NCBI RefSeq assembly: GCF_036322585.1
Contig: NZ_AP024600.1
Span: 5,022,001-5,086,000 of the forward strand
Origin: Luteolibacter sp. LG18
Lineage (GTDB): Bacteria > Verrucomicrobiota > Verrucomicrobiia > Verrucomicrobiales > Akkermansiaceae
Length of the DNA: 64,000 nt
Direction of reading: 5' to 3'
This document shows positions 18,482 through 28,200 of this stretch, one piece after another. A program made the position numbers and the translations under genes. The first letter of the stretch is position 1. The number at the start of each line of letters is the position of its first letter. The notes beneath the pieces were generated by a model, which saw only the letters and a program-made list of their open reading frames with translations, searched no databases and was not told the origin of the DNA.

Positions 18482-18952
18482 ATGAACCCTGAAGAAAACC
18501 CTGATATCCAGTCTGCGAGTGATTCCAAAGGCTCGAATCCCCTCAACCGCCGGTCTTTCATCAAGAGGTCGGCGGCGACCTCCGCCGGAGTCGTCCTGGC
18601 CATGAACGGCCTCACCCAGGCCGGATGGGGTGCCGACTATCAGATCACCGGCACCCAGACGATCACGATCAGCAAGGGCCCGGGCGACCGGGTCACGGTC
18701 GACTTCAGCCTGGACATCAAATCCAAAACCTCGAATCAGTTGAACATCGGAATCCGGGCCTTCAGCCAAACGGGCAAATTCGGTGCCAAAACGAATATTT
18801 TCGACAATCCCACCTGGAAACAGACCACCTACAAGGGCACTGGAACCATCACCATCGGACCCCTGAGTCCGGTGCCGACGGCCGGGCAGATTGTCACCGT
18901 GGAAGTTTATTGTGACGGCGACGTGATCGCCATGCATACGTTGACGTGGTAG
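18482..18952 (+). CDS. Tat-exported small beta-rich protein, unknown function
   Basis: The 156-residue product has a twin-arginine signal: NRRSFIKRS followed by a hydrophobic stretch ending near AGWGAD (~residues 22-51). Tat export implies folding, and possibly cofactor or partner binding, before transport. The mature ~105 residues alternate polar and hydrophobic positions with many Thr, Gly and Lys (TQTITISKGPGDRVTVDFSL), suggesting a single beta-sandwich domain. I do not recognise the family. It is the first gene of a tightly spaced plus-strand set (1-bp, 4-bp and overlapping junctions) ending with a glycosyltransferase, so it could be a glycosylated or glycan-binding envelope protein (inference). 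Confidence 0.75.
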   Translation: MNPEENPDIQSASDSKGSNPLNRRSFIKRSAATSAGVVLAMNGLTQAGWGADYQITGTQTITISKGPGDRVTVDFSLDIKSKTSNQLNIGIRAFSQTGKFGAKTNIFDNPTWKQTTYKGTGTITIGPLSPVPTAGQIVTVEVYCDGDVIAMHTLTW

Positions 18953-18953
18953 C

Positions 18954-19691
18954 GTGACGCGACCTTGGAACATCCTCCTGCTGTCCAGCCTGTCGGCCAA
19001 CCTGTGCCTGGCAGGCGGACTTTGGTACGCATCCCGCTCCCACGGCCCCTCCGCCCCTCCCCCGCCAACCACACCGGGAACCCGGAGTGGACTCGGCGGG
19101 CAAGCGGACGCGGGGAACGCCGCGGGCGGGGCTCCCGGCGCGGATGGTTCTTCCACCGGAGGCAGGGCGGCCAAGGAGGAGGCCGCGGCCAGGATCGCGC
19201 TTCCGGCTTCGGATTTGGCCCGGCTGCTCGATTACGATTTCAACCGGATCAGTTGCAGCGGCAATTTCGCCGATTGCTTCGATCTTTCCGAGGCCTCGGC
19301 CCGGGAGCTCGACCAACGCCTGCAAAGGTGGCTGGGCGAGGCCAACGAGCTCGAATCGAAGGGGCTGCGGCTGGTCGAAGAGAATGGCGAGTCCTACTAC
19401 AAGGTCGAAATCCCCGAACAGGACCGGAACCGTTTGTACGCGGAGATCACCTCGGAGACCTCCCGGATGGGATTGAAGAACCCGGACACCATCGCGGCCG
19501 TCATCTTGTCCCATCCCCGGTTCGCGGTCCTGGCGGAGAGCCAGGAGTTCGGCTTCAACACCGATGAGGCGGGCAACCTGTATTTCGATTCGAAGGAGAT
19601 CACGACGACGGTCTCCCCCTCTTCATCGGAGATGTTGGAGCGGGCCAAGGCGCGCTATGGCCACCTCTATGACTTCAACCACCTGAAGTAG
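18954..19691 (+). CDS. Single-pass membrane-anchored protein, unknown
   Basis: It starts with GTG one base after the preceding stop. The 245 residues have a short N-terminal hydrophobic anchor (ILLLSSLSANLCLAGGLWYA), a Pro/Gly/Ala linker (~30-75) and a soluble, mainly helical domain (~80-245). No known domain is recognised. The N-terminus resembles that of the next gene (both have an SxxxNLCLxx hydrophobic segment), suggesting the two are distant paralogues or share an anchoring mode. The domain faces the periplasm if the N-terminus is cytoplasmic. Confidence 0.7.
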   Translation: MTRPWNILLLSSLSANLCLAGGLWYASRSHGPSAPPPPTTPGTRSGLGGQADAGNAAGGAPGADGSSTGGRAAKEEAAARIALPASDLARLLDYDFNRISCSGNFADCFDLSEASARELDQRLQRWLGEANELESKGLRLVEENGESYYKVEIPEQDRNRLYAEITSETSRMGLKNPDTIAAVILSHPRFAVLAESQEFGFNTDEAGNLYFDSKEITTTVSPSSSEMLERAKARYGHLYDFNHLK

Positions 19692-19695
19692 AGCC

Positions 19696-20448
19696 ATGAC
19701 CTTCCGCGCCACCACTTCATCAGGTGTCCTGCGAAACTGGAAACCGGTTCTGCTGGGACTCAGCGTCGCCGGGAATCTCTGCTTGCTCGCACTGTTCCTT
19801 TTCCGCCCCGGTTCGCCGCTGTCGCGGGAAGCCGAGATCAAGAGCCTGGTTCCGAAGATTTCTCCCGCCGGCTCCCCCTCCGGCAGCCAGAGACGGAATC
19901 AGCAAAGGGAGGAATTCCGGGCCAAGCTGGCCGCCAAGCGCATCCCCGTTCCGCTCTATGTGGCGAAAAAAGCGATGCCCGGCAGCCTGCTCAAGGATTC
20001 CCGGGTCTCGGACAAGCTGGCGGCGGCCCTGGCGATGACCAAGGCCGAACGGAAGAAGGTGGATCAGATCCTCTCCGATCACGAAAAGAGCCTGAGCGAT
20101 TTCTTCGTCCGCGGCAGCAAGGAGGAGGTGGACGCCGAAGGGCGGCCATGGATCGTGGTCCCGGATCCTTCCGCGTGGGCGGAGGAGGAAAAGAAAAAGA
20201 CATTCACCAAACTGGCCGAAGCCCTGGGGCCGGCACGGGGCGGCAATTGCGCCGAACTGATCAAGAACTACCGGCCGCTGAACGTCTCCCCCACCCGGAC
20301 AAAATTCTCGATCACCCAGGAAGGCGGGGAGGACGTGGTCGATATCCAGAGCTTCGAAGGCGACCAGGTGGTCGGCAGGGAACGCACGGTGGGCACGGAC
20401 AACATCAAGCGCGATTTCGGGAAGGTTATCGAGCGGTTCGCGAAATGA
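19696..20448 (+). CDS. Single-pass membrane-anchored helical protein, unknown
   Basis: This 250-residue product has an N-terminal membrane segment (VLLGLSVAGNLCLLALFLF, ~18-36), a basic linker (GSQRRNQQREEFRAKLAAKR) and a charged helical region (~95-160) with a KKVDQILSDHEKSLSDFF segment, then a smaller beta-rich tail. No family is recognised. It begins 4 bp after the previous gene, and its stop TGA overlaps the next start (ATGA at 20445-20448), so it is probably translated together with the glycosyltransferase that follows. Confidence 0.7.
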   Translation: MTFRATTSSGVLRNWKPVLLGLSVAGNLCLLALFLFRPGSPLSREAEIKSLVPKISPAGSPSGSQRRNQQREEFRAKLAAKRIPVPLYVAKKAMPGSLLKDSRVSDKLAAALAMTKAERKKVDQILSDHEKSLSDFFVRGSKEEVDAEGRPWIVVPDPSAWAEEEKKKTFTKLAEALGPARGGNCAELIKNYRPLNVSPTRTKFSITQEGGEDVVDIQSFEGDQVVGRERTVGTDNIKRDFGKVIERFAK

Positions 20449-21236
20449 AGCCCAACCTGATCTACACCACCGCGCTGGACGCGCCGGGATCGTCGATCTA
20501 CCGGAATTACGCGAAATTGCTGGTCTCCAGCCTGCTGCGGACCGGGTTCTCAGGCCACATCATCGTGCTCCGGAACCATTCCAGGCCGTTGTTCCTCATC
20601 GGCCGGGAGGGGGTGGAAGAGATCGAGGTGGAGACCGAGGAGATCACCGGCATGGAGGGAATCGAGCATGCCTGGAGCTGGAAGTATCGGGCGCGGCACA
20701 CCTTTGATGCGGGTCTTTATGACAAGATCATGTTCATCGACGCGGATTGCCTGGCCCTCCACAACGTCGATCCCCTCTTCGAGGGGGAGTGGGACATCCG
20801 GTATCATCCGGAGCCTGGAAGCCGCATCCAGGAGGACGTGTTCTGCGGCCACCTGAGCGACGCGGAAATGCAGACCCTTTCCACTGAGGGAGTGAACTCG
20901 GGCGTCCTGATGGTGAAATCCGAGCACTATCCCGCGGTGATGGAGCAGTGGGAGGCGATCGACGGGAGCCCACCCGTGCAAAACGATATGTGCAGTGACC
21001 AGGCTTCCTGGAACCGCCTGCTGCTGGACAGCCGCCTGCGCAAGCAGCCGCTGGCCCGGACGGAGGTGGCGCTGCCGCTCCATCGCGATCCCGTCTACCA
21101 GTCGTATTCCCGGGCGAACCTGGTTCACCTGATCGGCGGGAGTGCCCGGACCAAGACCGAGTTCGCCTTCGGCCTATTCATGGGCAAATTTTACACCGAC
21201 CCCCAGAGTATTTTCTTCAACTTCCTGGAGATCTGA
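20445..21236 (+). CDS. Glycosyltransferase, GT8-like nucleotide-sugar fold
   Basis: The ATG at 20445 overlaps the preceding stop by four bases; the same frame is open further upstream but that part is a shadow. The 263-residue protein begins NLIYTTALDAPGSSIYRNYA and has KIMFIDADCLALHNVDPLFE (~93-112), with DAD as the metal and nucleotide-sugar motif, and GVNSGVLMVKSEHYP (~148-162) as the acceptor-side motif typical of GT8 and related GT-A enzymes. It is cytoplasmic with no membrane segment. Its translational coupling to two membrane-anchored proteins and a Tat substrate is unusual. Confidence 0.8.
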   Translation: MKPNLIYTTALDAPGSSIYRNYAKLLVSSLLRTGFSGHIIVLRNHSRPLFLIGREGVEEIEVETEEITGMEGIEHAWSWKYRARHTFDAGLYDKIMFIDADCLALHNVDPLFEGEWDIRYHPEPGSRIQEDVFCGHLSDAEMQTLSTEGVNSGVLMVKSEHYPAVMEQWEAIDGSPPVQNDMCSDQASWNRLLLDSRLRKQPLARTEVALPLHRDPVYQSYSRANLVHLIGGSARTKTEFAFGLFMGKFYTDPQSIFFNFLEI

Positions 21237-21342
21237 CTGTCGGCGCGACGCCGTTGAGCACGCGGCCTCCCCTTCGCGCGAGTTCAGGAACTGGATTCAG
21301 CCTTGTGTCGCTGGTGCGCAACCTGCTACCCCGTGCGGCGTC

Positions 21343-22374
<1,032 letters not shown>

Positions 22375-22386
22375 TGCCCCCTTTCC

Positions 22387-22429
22387 AAAAGGCCCGGCCG
22401 GGGAAGATCTTCTCCGGTCCGGGCCTTTT
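22387..22429 (+). terminator. Rho-independent terminator after fbaA
   Basis: A perfect 11-bp stem (AAAAGGCCCGG at 22387-22397 pairing with 22419-22429) encloses a second CCGG/CCGG and GAAGA/TCTTC pairing. It ends in TTTTG, 13 bp after the fbaA stop, and is a typical intrinsic terminator. Confidence 0.9.
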
Positions 22430-22442
22430 GAGTTTGCTAGAG

Positions 22443-22537
22443 TTCAGTTTTCAGTTTTCAGGAAGAAGCGTGAACCGGTGTCGCTTCTCCGCGGAGTGCT
22501 TCTCTTGCTGAAAACTGAACACTGAAAACTGAAAAAC
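22443..22537. repeat. Dispersed element, subfamily A copy 1 (TTTTCAG arms)
   Basis: The left arm has tandem TTTTCAG units (22443-22461). The right arm (22508-22537) has inverted AAAACTG-type units. The ~46-bp core between them contains ACCGGTGTCGCTTCT. Copy 2 is at 39390-39477 and shares the arm units and the TTGCTGAA junction. It ends 3 bp before the ATG of the next gene, so it forms most of that gene's leader. Confidence 0.75.
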
Positions 22538-22540
22538 TTC

Positions 22541-23314
22541 ATGTCCGCGACGCCCCACAAGCCCGAGAACCCGCTCGTCAACATCATGGTGAACGTGCTG
22601 GTGCCGGTGCTGGCGCTGGGGACGCTGAGCAAGGACCCGGCGATCCAGGAGAAGCTGGGCAAGGCGGCGCATTGGTGGCAGTTGGGGCCGGTGTACGGGC
22701 TGGCGATCGCGCTGGCGCTGCCGCTGGGCTACGGGATCTGGTTCTTCGTGCGGAACCGGAAGGCGAATTTCTTCTCGCTGATCGGGCTGGTGTCGGTGCT
22801 TCTCACGGGCTGCATCACGATCTACCTGTGGAACAAGGACGGCACGGTGAAACCGGGCGCGGCGGCGCTCTACGGGCTGAAGGAGGCGGCGATACCGCTG
22901 GCGCTGGCGTTCGCGATCCTGCTGTCCCACCGCACGCCGAACCCGCTGCTGCGGGTGTTCCTCTACAATGACGCGCTGTTCGACATCCCGAAGATCGAGG
23001 GCAAGATCGGCGCGGACGAGCAACCGGGCTACGCCGCGCTGCTGTGGCGGTCGACGCGGTTGTTCGCGACGTCGTTTTTCGTGAGCTCGGTGCTGAACCT
23101 GGGGCTGTCGCTGTTCCTGTTCCGCGGTTTCGACCACACGGCGGGGGACGCGCTGGAGACCTACAACGCGATCATCGGCAGGATCACCTGGATGAGCATG
23201 CTGGTGGTGCTGGTGCCGGCATTCGGGTTCCTGTTCATGACGCTGCACAAGCTGGTGGCGGGCTTGAAGGAACTCACCGGATTGACGGACGAGGAGATCA
23301 TGCTGCCGCGGTGA
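22541..23314 (+). CDS. Multi-pass membrane protein, VC0807-family-like
   Basis: The 257-residue product has about six hydrophobic segments (for example IMVNVLVPVLALGTL, VYGLAIALALPLGYGIWFFV, FSLIGLVSVLLTGCITIYLW, PLALAFAILLS) and a cytoplasmic loop with LFDIPKIEGKI. The pattern resembles the VC0807 family of predicted membrane proteins, whose function is not established. The ATG at 22541 comes directly after a dispersed repeat, with no Shine-Dalgarno sequence. The next gene starts 25 bp downstream. Confidence 0.6.
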   Translation: MSATPHKPENPLVNIMVNVLVPVLALGTLSKDPAIQEKLGKAAHWWQLGPVYGLAIALALPLGYGIWFFVRNRKANFFSLIGLVSVLLTGCITIYLWNKDGTVKPGAAALYGLKEAAIPLALAFAILLSHRTPNPLLRVFLYNDALFDIPKIEGKIGADEQPGYAALLWRSTRLFATSFFVSSVLNLGLSLFLFRGFDHTAGDALETYNAIIGRITWMSMLVVLVPAFGFLFMTLHKLVAGLKELTGLTDEEIMLPR

Positions 23315-23339
23315 GCGGGATGGACGTGACGCTGGAACC

Positions 23340-24002
23340 ATGAGCGAACCGCTCCGTCTCCCGTATCGCCCGGGCTGGAGGGCACCACAGACCACTGACC
23401 TGCTCGCAAAGGTCACGCGGGACCGCCATCTGGTCCTGGAGCTTCCAAAGGGTAGCAGGAAAGAGAAAATTGCCGCGTTGGTGGCACGCATCAGGAGGGA
23501 GGCTCCCGAGCATTACTTGGTGTTCGAGTCCGGATTTTCGTGGGTCACTATCAAGGAGGTGGTGACCCGCGCCGAGGTGCTGGAGATTGAGGACTACCTC
23601 GTGAAGGTGGCGCGGAATTTCCGCCGCCGGGCCACCCGGTTGATGAGGTTAATGGCCGCCCGTCACCAGGCGCCTTTGGAAGACTTGTTTGACCGGCGAT
23701 ACGAATTGCAGTCCCCCAGCGCGGCATGGACGCTGCATGTCCATGGATTCCATTGCGGCTTCCGGCACCGGGAAACCGGCCAGATGATGGAAATCGATTT
23801 GTCCTATGGCACGGAGTTCGGGGTGCTGGATCCCATGTTCTTCCACAACTACCTGCGGACGAGCCCCGGGCTGTGGGTCCCCGCCGCGCTCCGGGAGCCC
23901 TATCATGACACCGCTCGCGCCATGGAGATCCTGGAGGAGAGGGGGCGACTGGTGCGCGTGATGTCCCTTGGCGGCTACGTCGAGGGGTTGGCGGCAAGGT
24001 AG
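23340..24002 (+). CDS. DUF6896-like protein, possible immunity protein
   Basis: The 220-residue soluble protein has a basic N-terminal half and a conserved-looking C-terminal half. There, WTLHVHGFHCGFRHRETGQ followed by MEIDLSYGTEFGVLDPMFF resembles DUF6896, a family found near polymorphic-toxin immunity genes (recalled, not searched). No catalytic motif is obvious. A Suppressor-of-fused gene, another immunity-associated family, lies downstream after a repeat cluster. No toxin gene is visible. Its TAG stop (24000-24002) lies inside the GTAG of a REP element. Confidence 0.5.
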   Translation: MSEPLRLPYRPGWRAPQTTDLLAKVTRDRHLVLELPKGSRKEKIAALVARIRREAPEHYLVFESGFSWVTIKEVVTRAEVLEIEDYLVKVARNFRRRATRLMRLMAARHQAPLEDLFDRRYELQSPSAAWTLHVHGFHCGFRHRETGQMMEIDLSYGTEFGVLDPMFFHNYLRTSPGLWVPAALREPYHDTARAMEILEERGRLVRVMSLGGYVEGLAAR

Positions 24003-24030
24003 CGCGAGGCTCCCGCCTTGCGTGCGGGGA
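23999..24030 (+). repeat. REP unit, forward, containing the stop codon of the upstream gene
   Basis: The unit is GTAG C, then GCGAGGC and GCCTTGC pairing (7 bp with one G-T pair, TCCC loop), then GTGCGGGG. Its TAG is the stop codon of the upstream gene. The stem sequence is unique among the copies but the layout is the same. Confidence 0.65.
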
Positions 24031-24068
24031 TAACATGCGGAGTCATTCCGACGGGAACCCGCCGGGGC

Positions 24069-24098
24069 GTAGCTGCGTTGGTGACAACGCAGGCGGGG
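24069..24098 (+). repeat. REP unit, forward
   Basis: The unit is GTAGC, then the perfect 7-bp stem TGCGTTG/CAACGCA with a GTGA loop (24074-24091), then GGCGGGG. It has the same GTAG-hairpin-G-rich layout as the other copies. Confidence 0.7.
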
Positions 24099-24196
24099 TG
24101 GATGAGCCCCTGGCCTGGCGGGGCGATGCGGGGAGGAGATGAAGCGAGCGCGGGTGAGCAAATGGAAGTCGGAGGGAGGGCGTGAGGTTGCCCAAC

Positions 24197-24220
24197 CGGA
24201 AGTGTCACCACTTCCGCTAC
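24197..24220 (-). repeat. REP unit, inverse orientation
   Basis: A perfect 8-bp stem CGGAAGTG/CACTTCCG with a TCAC loop is followed by CTAC, the complement of GTAG. The flank GCCCAACCGGAAGT also occurs near 28690 without its palindrome, which may be a decayed copy. Confidence 0.65.
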
Positions 24221-24287
24221 GTGGAGGAAGAGTGGTAACCGGCCACTCATCGGCGGACCGGATCTGCACGGGTGTTCGCGGGTCTTC

Positions 24288-24316
24288 CCACGCGCAAGTT
24301 TGGAAACTTACGCTAC
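24288..24316 (-). repeat. REP unit, inverse orientation
   Basis: CCCACGCG flanks a 9-bp stem with one mismatch (CGCAAGTTT/AAACTTACG, two-base loop), then CTAC. About 30 bp of inner flank is shared with the unit at 25108-25137. With 23999-24098 it forms a cluster of two forward and two inverse units in the ~375-bp gap before the Suppressor-of-fused gene. Confidence 0.65.
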
Positions 24317-24378
24317 TTCGCCTGCGGCGGAGAATGTATCCGCTTGTGTCCCCTGCCCGGTTCGGGCACGGGTGGGGC

Positions 24379-24957
24379 ATGGAAACGAGCGCGGCGAATT
24401 TGAAAATCGCGGGACATCTGGCGGCCGTGTTCGGCGGCCAGCCGGAGGTGACCCGTTACCAGGATGAATCGGGGAAACACCACATCGACCTGCTGCGCTG
24501 CCCGGAGGCTCCGGAGCATGGCGTGGATTCGTTCGCGACGGTGGGCTTGTCCGACCACCCGCGCCAAGCGGAGGGAATGGAGCAACCGATCCGGGTGGAG
24601 CTGACGGGCGGTTGCGCGTCGGAGCACGCGGAGGCGTTCGCGGCGATCCTGTCGACGGCGGCGTTCTGCTCGATCAAGGAGGGCTGGCCGGTGTATCCGG
24701 GCGCGGTGTTCGCGGACCTGGTGACGATGTACGAGGCATCCCGTACGATGCAGCACGTGATGTTCACGGAGCCATTCCCGTGGGATGAACTGGAGCCGGT
24801 GAAGCTGCCGGAGAAGGAAGTGCTGTGGCTGATGATGGTTCCGGTCTCGGAATCCGAGGCGGCGTACGCGGAGGAACACGGCTTCGAGGCGCTGGAGACA
24901 CTTTTTGAAGAGAAGGAAGTGGACGTGTTCGACCTGAACCGAGCGGCGGTGGTGTAA
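24379..24957 (+). CDS. Suppressor-of-fused (SUFU) domain protein
   Basis: The 192-residue protein starts at ATG 24379 (METSAANLKIAGHLAAVFG). The longer frame upstream is repeat-derived. SUFU hallmarks are the SFATVGLSDHPR core, the IRVELTGGC strand, the WPVYPGAVF segment and the WDELEPVKLPEKEVLWLMMVP block, ending in a DVFDLNR segment. Bacterial SUFU proteins are predicted immunity or adaptor proteins of polymorphic toxin systems (family knowledge). No toxin lies nearby, so here it is an orphan. Confidence 0.8.
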   Translation: METSAANLKIAGHLAAVFGGQPEVTRYQDESGKHHIDLLRCPEAPEHGVDSFATVGLSDHPRQAEGMEQPIRVELTGGCASEHAEAFAAILSTAAFCSIKEGWPVYPGAVFADLVTMYEASRTMQHVMFTEPFPWDELEPVKLPEKEVLWLMMVPVSESEAAYAEEHGFEALETLFEEKEVDVFDLNRAAVV

Positions 24958-24970
24958 GGCCTACGGCCAG

Positions 24971-25069
24971 ACGCAAGAATCCAGAGTCCAGAACCCAGAG
25001 AAGAGGAAGAGAGCTGCACCGGTCGCTTCTTACTCTTCCTAGCCCCCAGCCCCTGAATCCTAGCCCCTC
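24971..25069. repeat. Dispersed element, subfamily B copy 2
   Basis: This ~99-bp element shares a 26-nt exact stretch (25035-25060) with copy 1 at 10961-11041. The left arm repeats CCAGA-type units. The core contains CACCGGTCGCTTCT, close to the core of subfamily A (22443-22537). The right arm repeats AGCCCC-type units. Confidence 0.7.
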
Positions 25070-25107
25070 TAGGGCGGACTGGTCGTGCACAGGTCTTCGT
25101 GGGTCTT

Positions 25108-25137
25108 CCCACTCACAAGCAGGAATGCTTGTGCTAC
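25108..25137 (-). repeat. REP unit, inverse orientation
   Basis: CCCACT, then the 8-bp perfect stem CACAAGCA (25114-25121)/TGCTTGTG (25126-25133) with a GGAA loop, then CTAC. The palindrome is identical to the right unit at 8611-8630. It has no forward partner in the gap. Confidence 0.8.
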
Positions 25138-25144
25138 TTAAGAA

Positions 25145-25171
25145 CCCCCGCGCCGTGGAACGACGCGGGGG
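25145..25171. terminator. Hairpin terminator between convergent genes
   Basis: CCCCCGCG (25145-25152) pairs with CGCGGGGG (25164-25171), with a further CGT/ACG pairing inside. It lies between the converging SUFU and metalloprotease genes. There is no clear T tract. Confidence 0.6.
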
Positions 25172-25236
25172 CCTTGCTTCGCGTCCGTTGAAATCCAAAT
25201 CCGGGGATTTCAAGTTCCGCAATCCGTTCGCGGCGG

Positions 25237-28200
25237 TCAGGGGAGATCGCCGGTGATCACGAGGCTGCCGCTGCCGCTGAAGGTGCCGCCGTAGCCGAGC
25301 GCGGCCAGGCTGGTGGCGGTGTAGGTGCCCGCGGCGACGTTGGTGCCTCCGATGGTCATCGTCCCGATCGTGCTCGTCACGCTGCCGAGGTCGAGCGTGC
25401 CGGCGGTCATCGTCAGCACGGCGTTGCTCTTGTTCCAGGCGTTGGTCAGTTGCAGCGTGGAGGTGCTGGTGGCCAGCGTGACACCGTGGAGGCTGTCGAG
25501 GCCGGCGGTGGCGCTGTTGCGGAGCTGGGCGCGGGTGCTCAGAGTCACGGCACCGGTGCCGAGCGCGTTGGCGGCCTCTGCGACGAGGTACAAACGGCGG
25601 GTGTTGTCGGTGGTGCCATCGGCGGTCACGGTCCAGTTGCCGGTGTAGGCGTTGTTGGCGGCGGCGACGTAGAGCAGGCGGCGTTCACCGGACTGGCCCT
25701 GGAGGGTGGCGGTGAGGTTGATGTCAGCGGAGCCGGTGAGCGCGCCATTGATCCGCAGGGTGTTCGAGTAAGCGCTGCTGCTGTCGGACTGGAGGCGGAC
25801 GGTGACGCTGCCGCCGGTGCCGAGGCTCACGGGGTTGCTCATGTTGCGGGAGACATTGCCCAGCGAGGTGTTGTAGGACTGGAAGGTGGCGCCGCTTTCG
25901 AGCAGCAGCTCCTTCAGGTCCACGGTGTGGGTGTTGTTCCCGCCGCCGGAAGTGTGGCGGAGGCGCAGGATGCCGCCATTCGCCACGGTGACCCAGTCGC
26001 CCGGGAAGGTGACGGTGCCGCCGCTGGCCACCGAGGCGGACACGGAGTCGACCGTGTTCGCGCTCGCCACGCGGTAGTTCTTGCCGCTGGCGGGGGCGGT
26101 GGCATCGGCCCAGACGCTGGTGGTGGTCCAGTCACCGCTGGCCACCGAGGGAATGGTGGCGATGGTGATCGTGCCGGTGCCGCTGAAGGTGCCGCCGTAG
26201 CCGAAGGCGCCGAGGGTGGTGGCGTTGTAGGTGCCGGGGGTGATGGTGTTTCCGCCGATCTTCAAGATGCCCACGGTGCTGGCCCCGGTGCCAAGATCGA
26301 GAGTGCCGGCCTGGAGGTCCAGGGTGGCGGCGGGATCGACCCACGGATTGGTGAGCTGGAGGGTGGAGGTGGCGGTGGTGAGGGTGACGCCGTAGAGGCT
26401 GTCGAGTCCCCCGGCGGCGCTGTTGCGGAGCTGGGCACGGGTGTTGAGCGTCACGGTGCCGGTGCCGAGCGAGTTCGCGGCCTCGGCGACGAGGAAGAGG
26501 CGGCGGGTGTTGTCCGTGGTGCCATCGGCGGTGACGTTCCAGTTTCCGCTGTAGGCCACGTTGTTCATGGCCATATAGAGGAAACGGCGCTCGCCCGACT
26601 GGCCCTGAAGAGTGCCGGTGAGGTTGATGTTGCCGGTGCCGAAGATGCCGTCGTTCACGCGCAGCGCGTTGGTGTAGGAGCTGCCGCTGTCCGACTGAAT
26701 GCGGATGGTGGAGGTGCCGGTGCCGATGACGAGCGGGCCGGTCATGGTGCGGGTGACGTTGCCGACGTTCGAGTTATACGACTGCAAGGTCGAGCCACCG
26801 CGCAGGATCAGGCCGCCATCGAAGGCGGAGGTGTAGGTGGTGGTGCCGCCCGCGGAGCTGTGGCTGAGGCGCAGCATGCCGCCGGGGTTCACCGCCAGGG
26901 TGTCGCCCGCGAAGGTCACCGTGCCGCCGCTGGAGACATTGTTCGGGGCGGAGTCGACGGTGTGGCTACTGGATATGCCGTAGTTTTTCCCGGCGGCGGG
27001 GACGGCGGCATCGCTCCACACCGAGGTGGTGGACCACGCGCCGCTGGAGACGGAGTTCACGTCTGCGGCGATGTCCGGATCCGGGGCCTGGGTGGGCGGC
27101 TGGATCATGACCCAGCCGACGGACTGGTAGCCGGCGGAGTCCTGGATGCGGTAGGAGAAGTAATCCAAGCCGGTGATCGAGGACGACGGGTGGTAGATCA
27201 ATTGATCGCGCCCGCCCGGACCGGTGCCGACGGAGCGGGTGATGCTGGCGCCACCGTTCGAAGTGGACGGGAACGAGGTGATGGTGATCGTCTGCCCGTT
27301 CGAATCCGAGTCGTTCGCCAACACGTCGAGCGTGAGATCCGTCAGCGAGAAGTGAACCTTGGCTCGGTCCGCGTTCGCGCGCGGCGGCAGCGGGAAGCCG
27401 TAGGAGCCCACGTTGTCCAGCACGCTGGTGCGGGTGTTCCGGTAAGGGATCATCTTCGCCAGCTCGGAGGAGGCGAACCGGCTGAGGCCGTTGCCATTCA
27501 TGATGGTGTTGCCTTCCGTATGGTCGTCCTGGTTGTCGTTCGAGCCCCAGTTGTGGCCGAACTCGTGGCGCCAGACGGTGCAGAAGTTCGAATTGGCCAC
27601 GCTGCTGCTGATGCTGACCCAGGCGTAGGAGGCGCTGGTGTGGATGTTGCTCACGTAGGCGAGGCCACCGCTGCCGGTGACGACCACGGTGGTGGCCTCA
27701 TCGAAGTCCGCGGCCGGGAGCACGCCGGGCAGCACGGTGTTCCACTGGCTCTGCACGTTTGAGAGCGAGGACGACGGATCGTCCGCGGAATTCGTGCGCA
27801 GGACAATGCGGCCGATGCGCGGCTGCACGGCGAAATCGCGGAGGTAGATCGCGTTCGTCTCGATCATGGAGAACTCCGCGCGCTCCAGCGCCTCGTCCGT
27901 GCTGAGACCCGCGCTGTTGTAGTAGGAGTAGCTGAGGTCCAGGCCCACATCCGCGGCATACACCGAGGAACCCGCGCCGCCGGAGGTAACCACGTTCGTG
28001 GGATACTTCGGCGTCCAGCTCGCGGCGGACGGCATGGTGAAGGAGGTGGTGGAGCCACGCCAGGTGGTGCCATCCTCGAAGATCAGCGAGGTGCGCACGC
28101 TGCCATCGCTGAGTAGCTGGCCCGCGGCGATCGCGCCGGGGAATCCGGACAGCGTGCCGATGTAGGTGCGCACCGGGCGGGTGGGCGTGTAGGAGGTGAA

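Noticed and set aside
18946..19691. GTAG at the stop codons of 18952 and 19691
   Set aside because: TAG follows a G-ending codon by chance. No hairpin or G-rich flank follows, so these are the background that the REP-stop overlap must be tested against.
22443..22537. Possible CRISPR array because of short direct repeats
   Set aside because: Units are only 7-10 nt, degenerate and arranged in two inverted arms, with no unique spacers of regular length and no cas genes.
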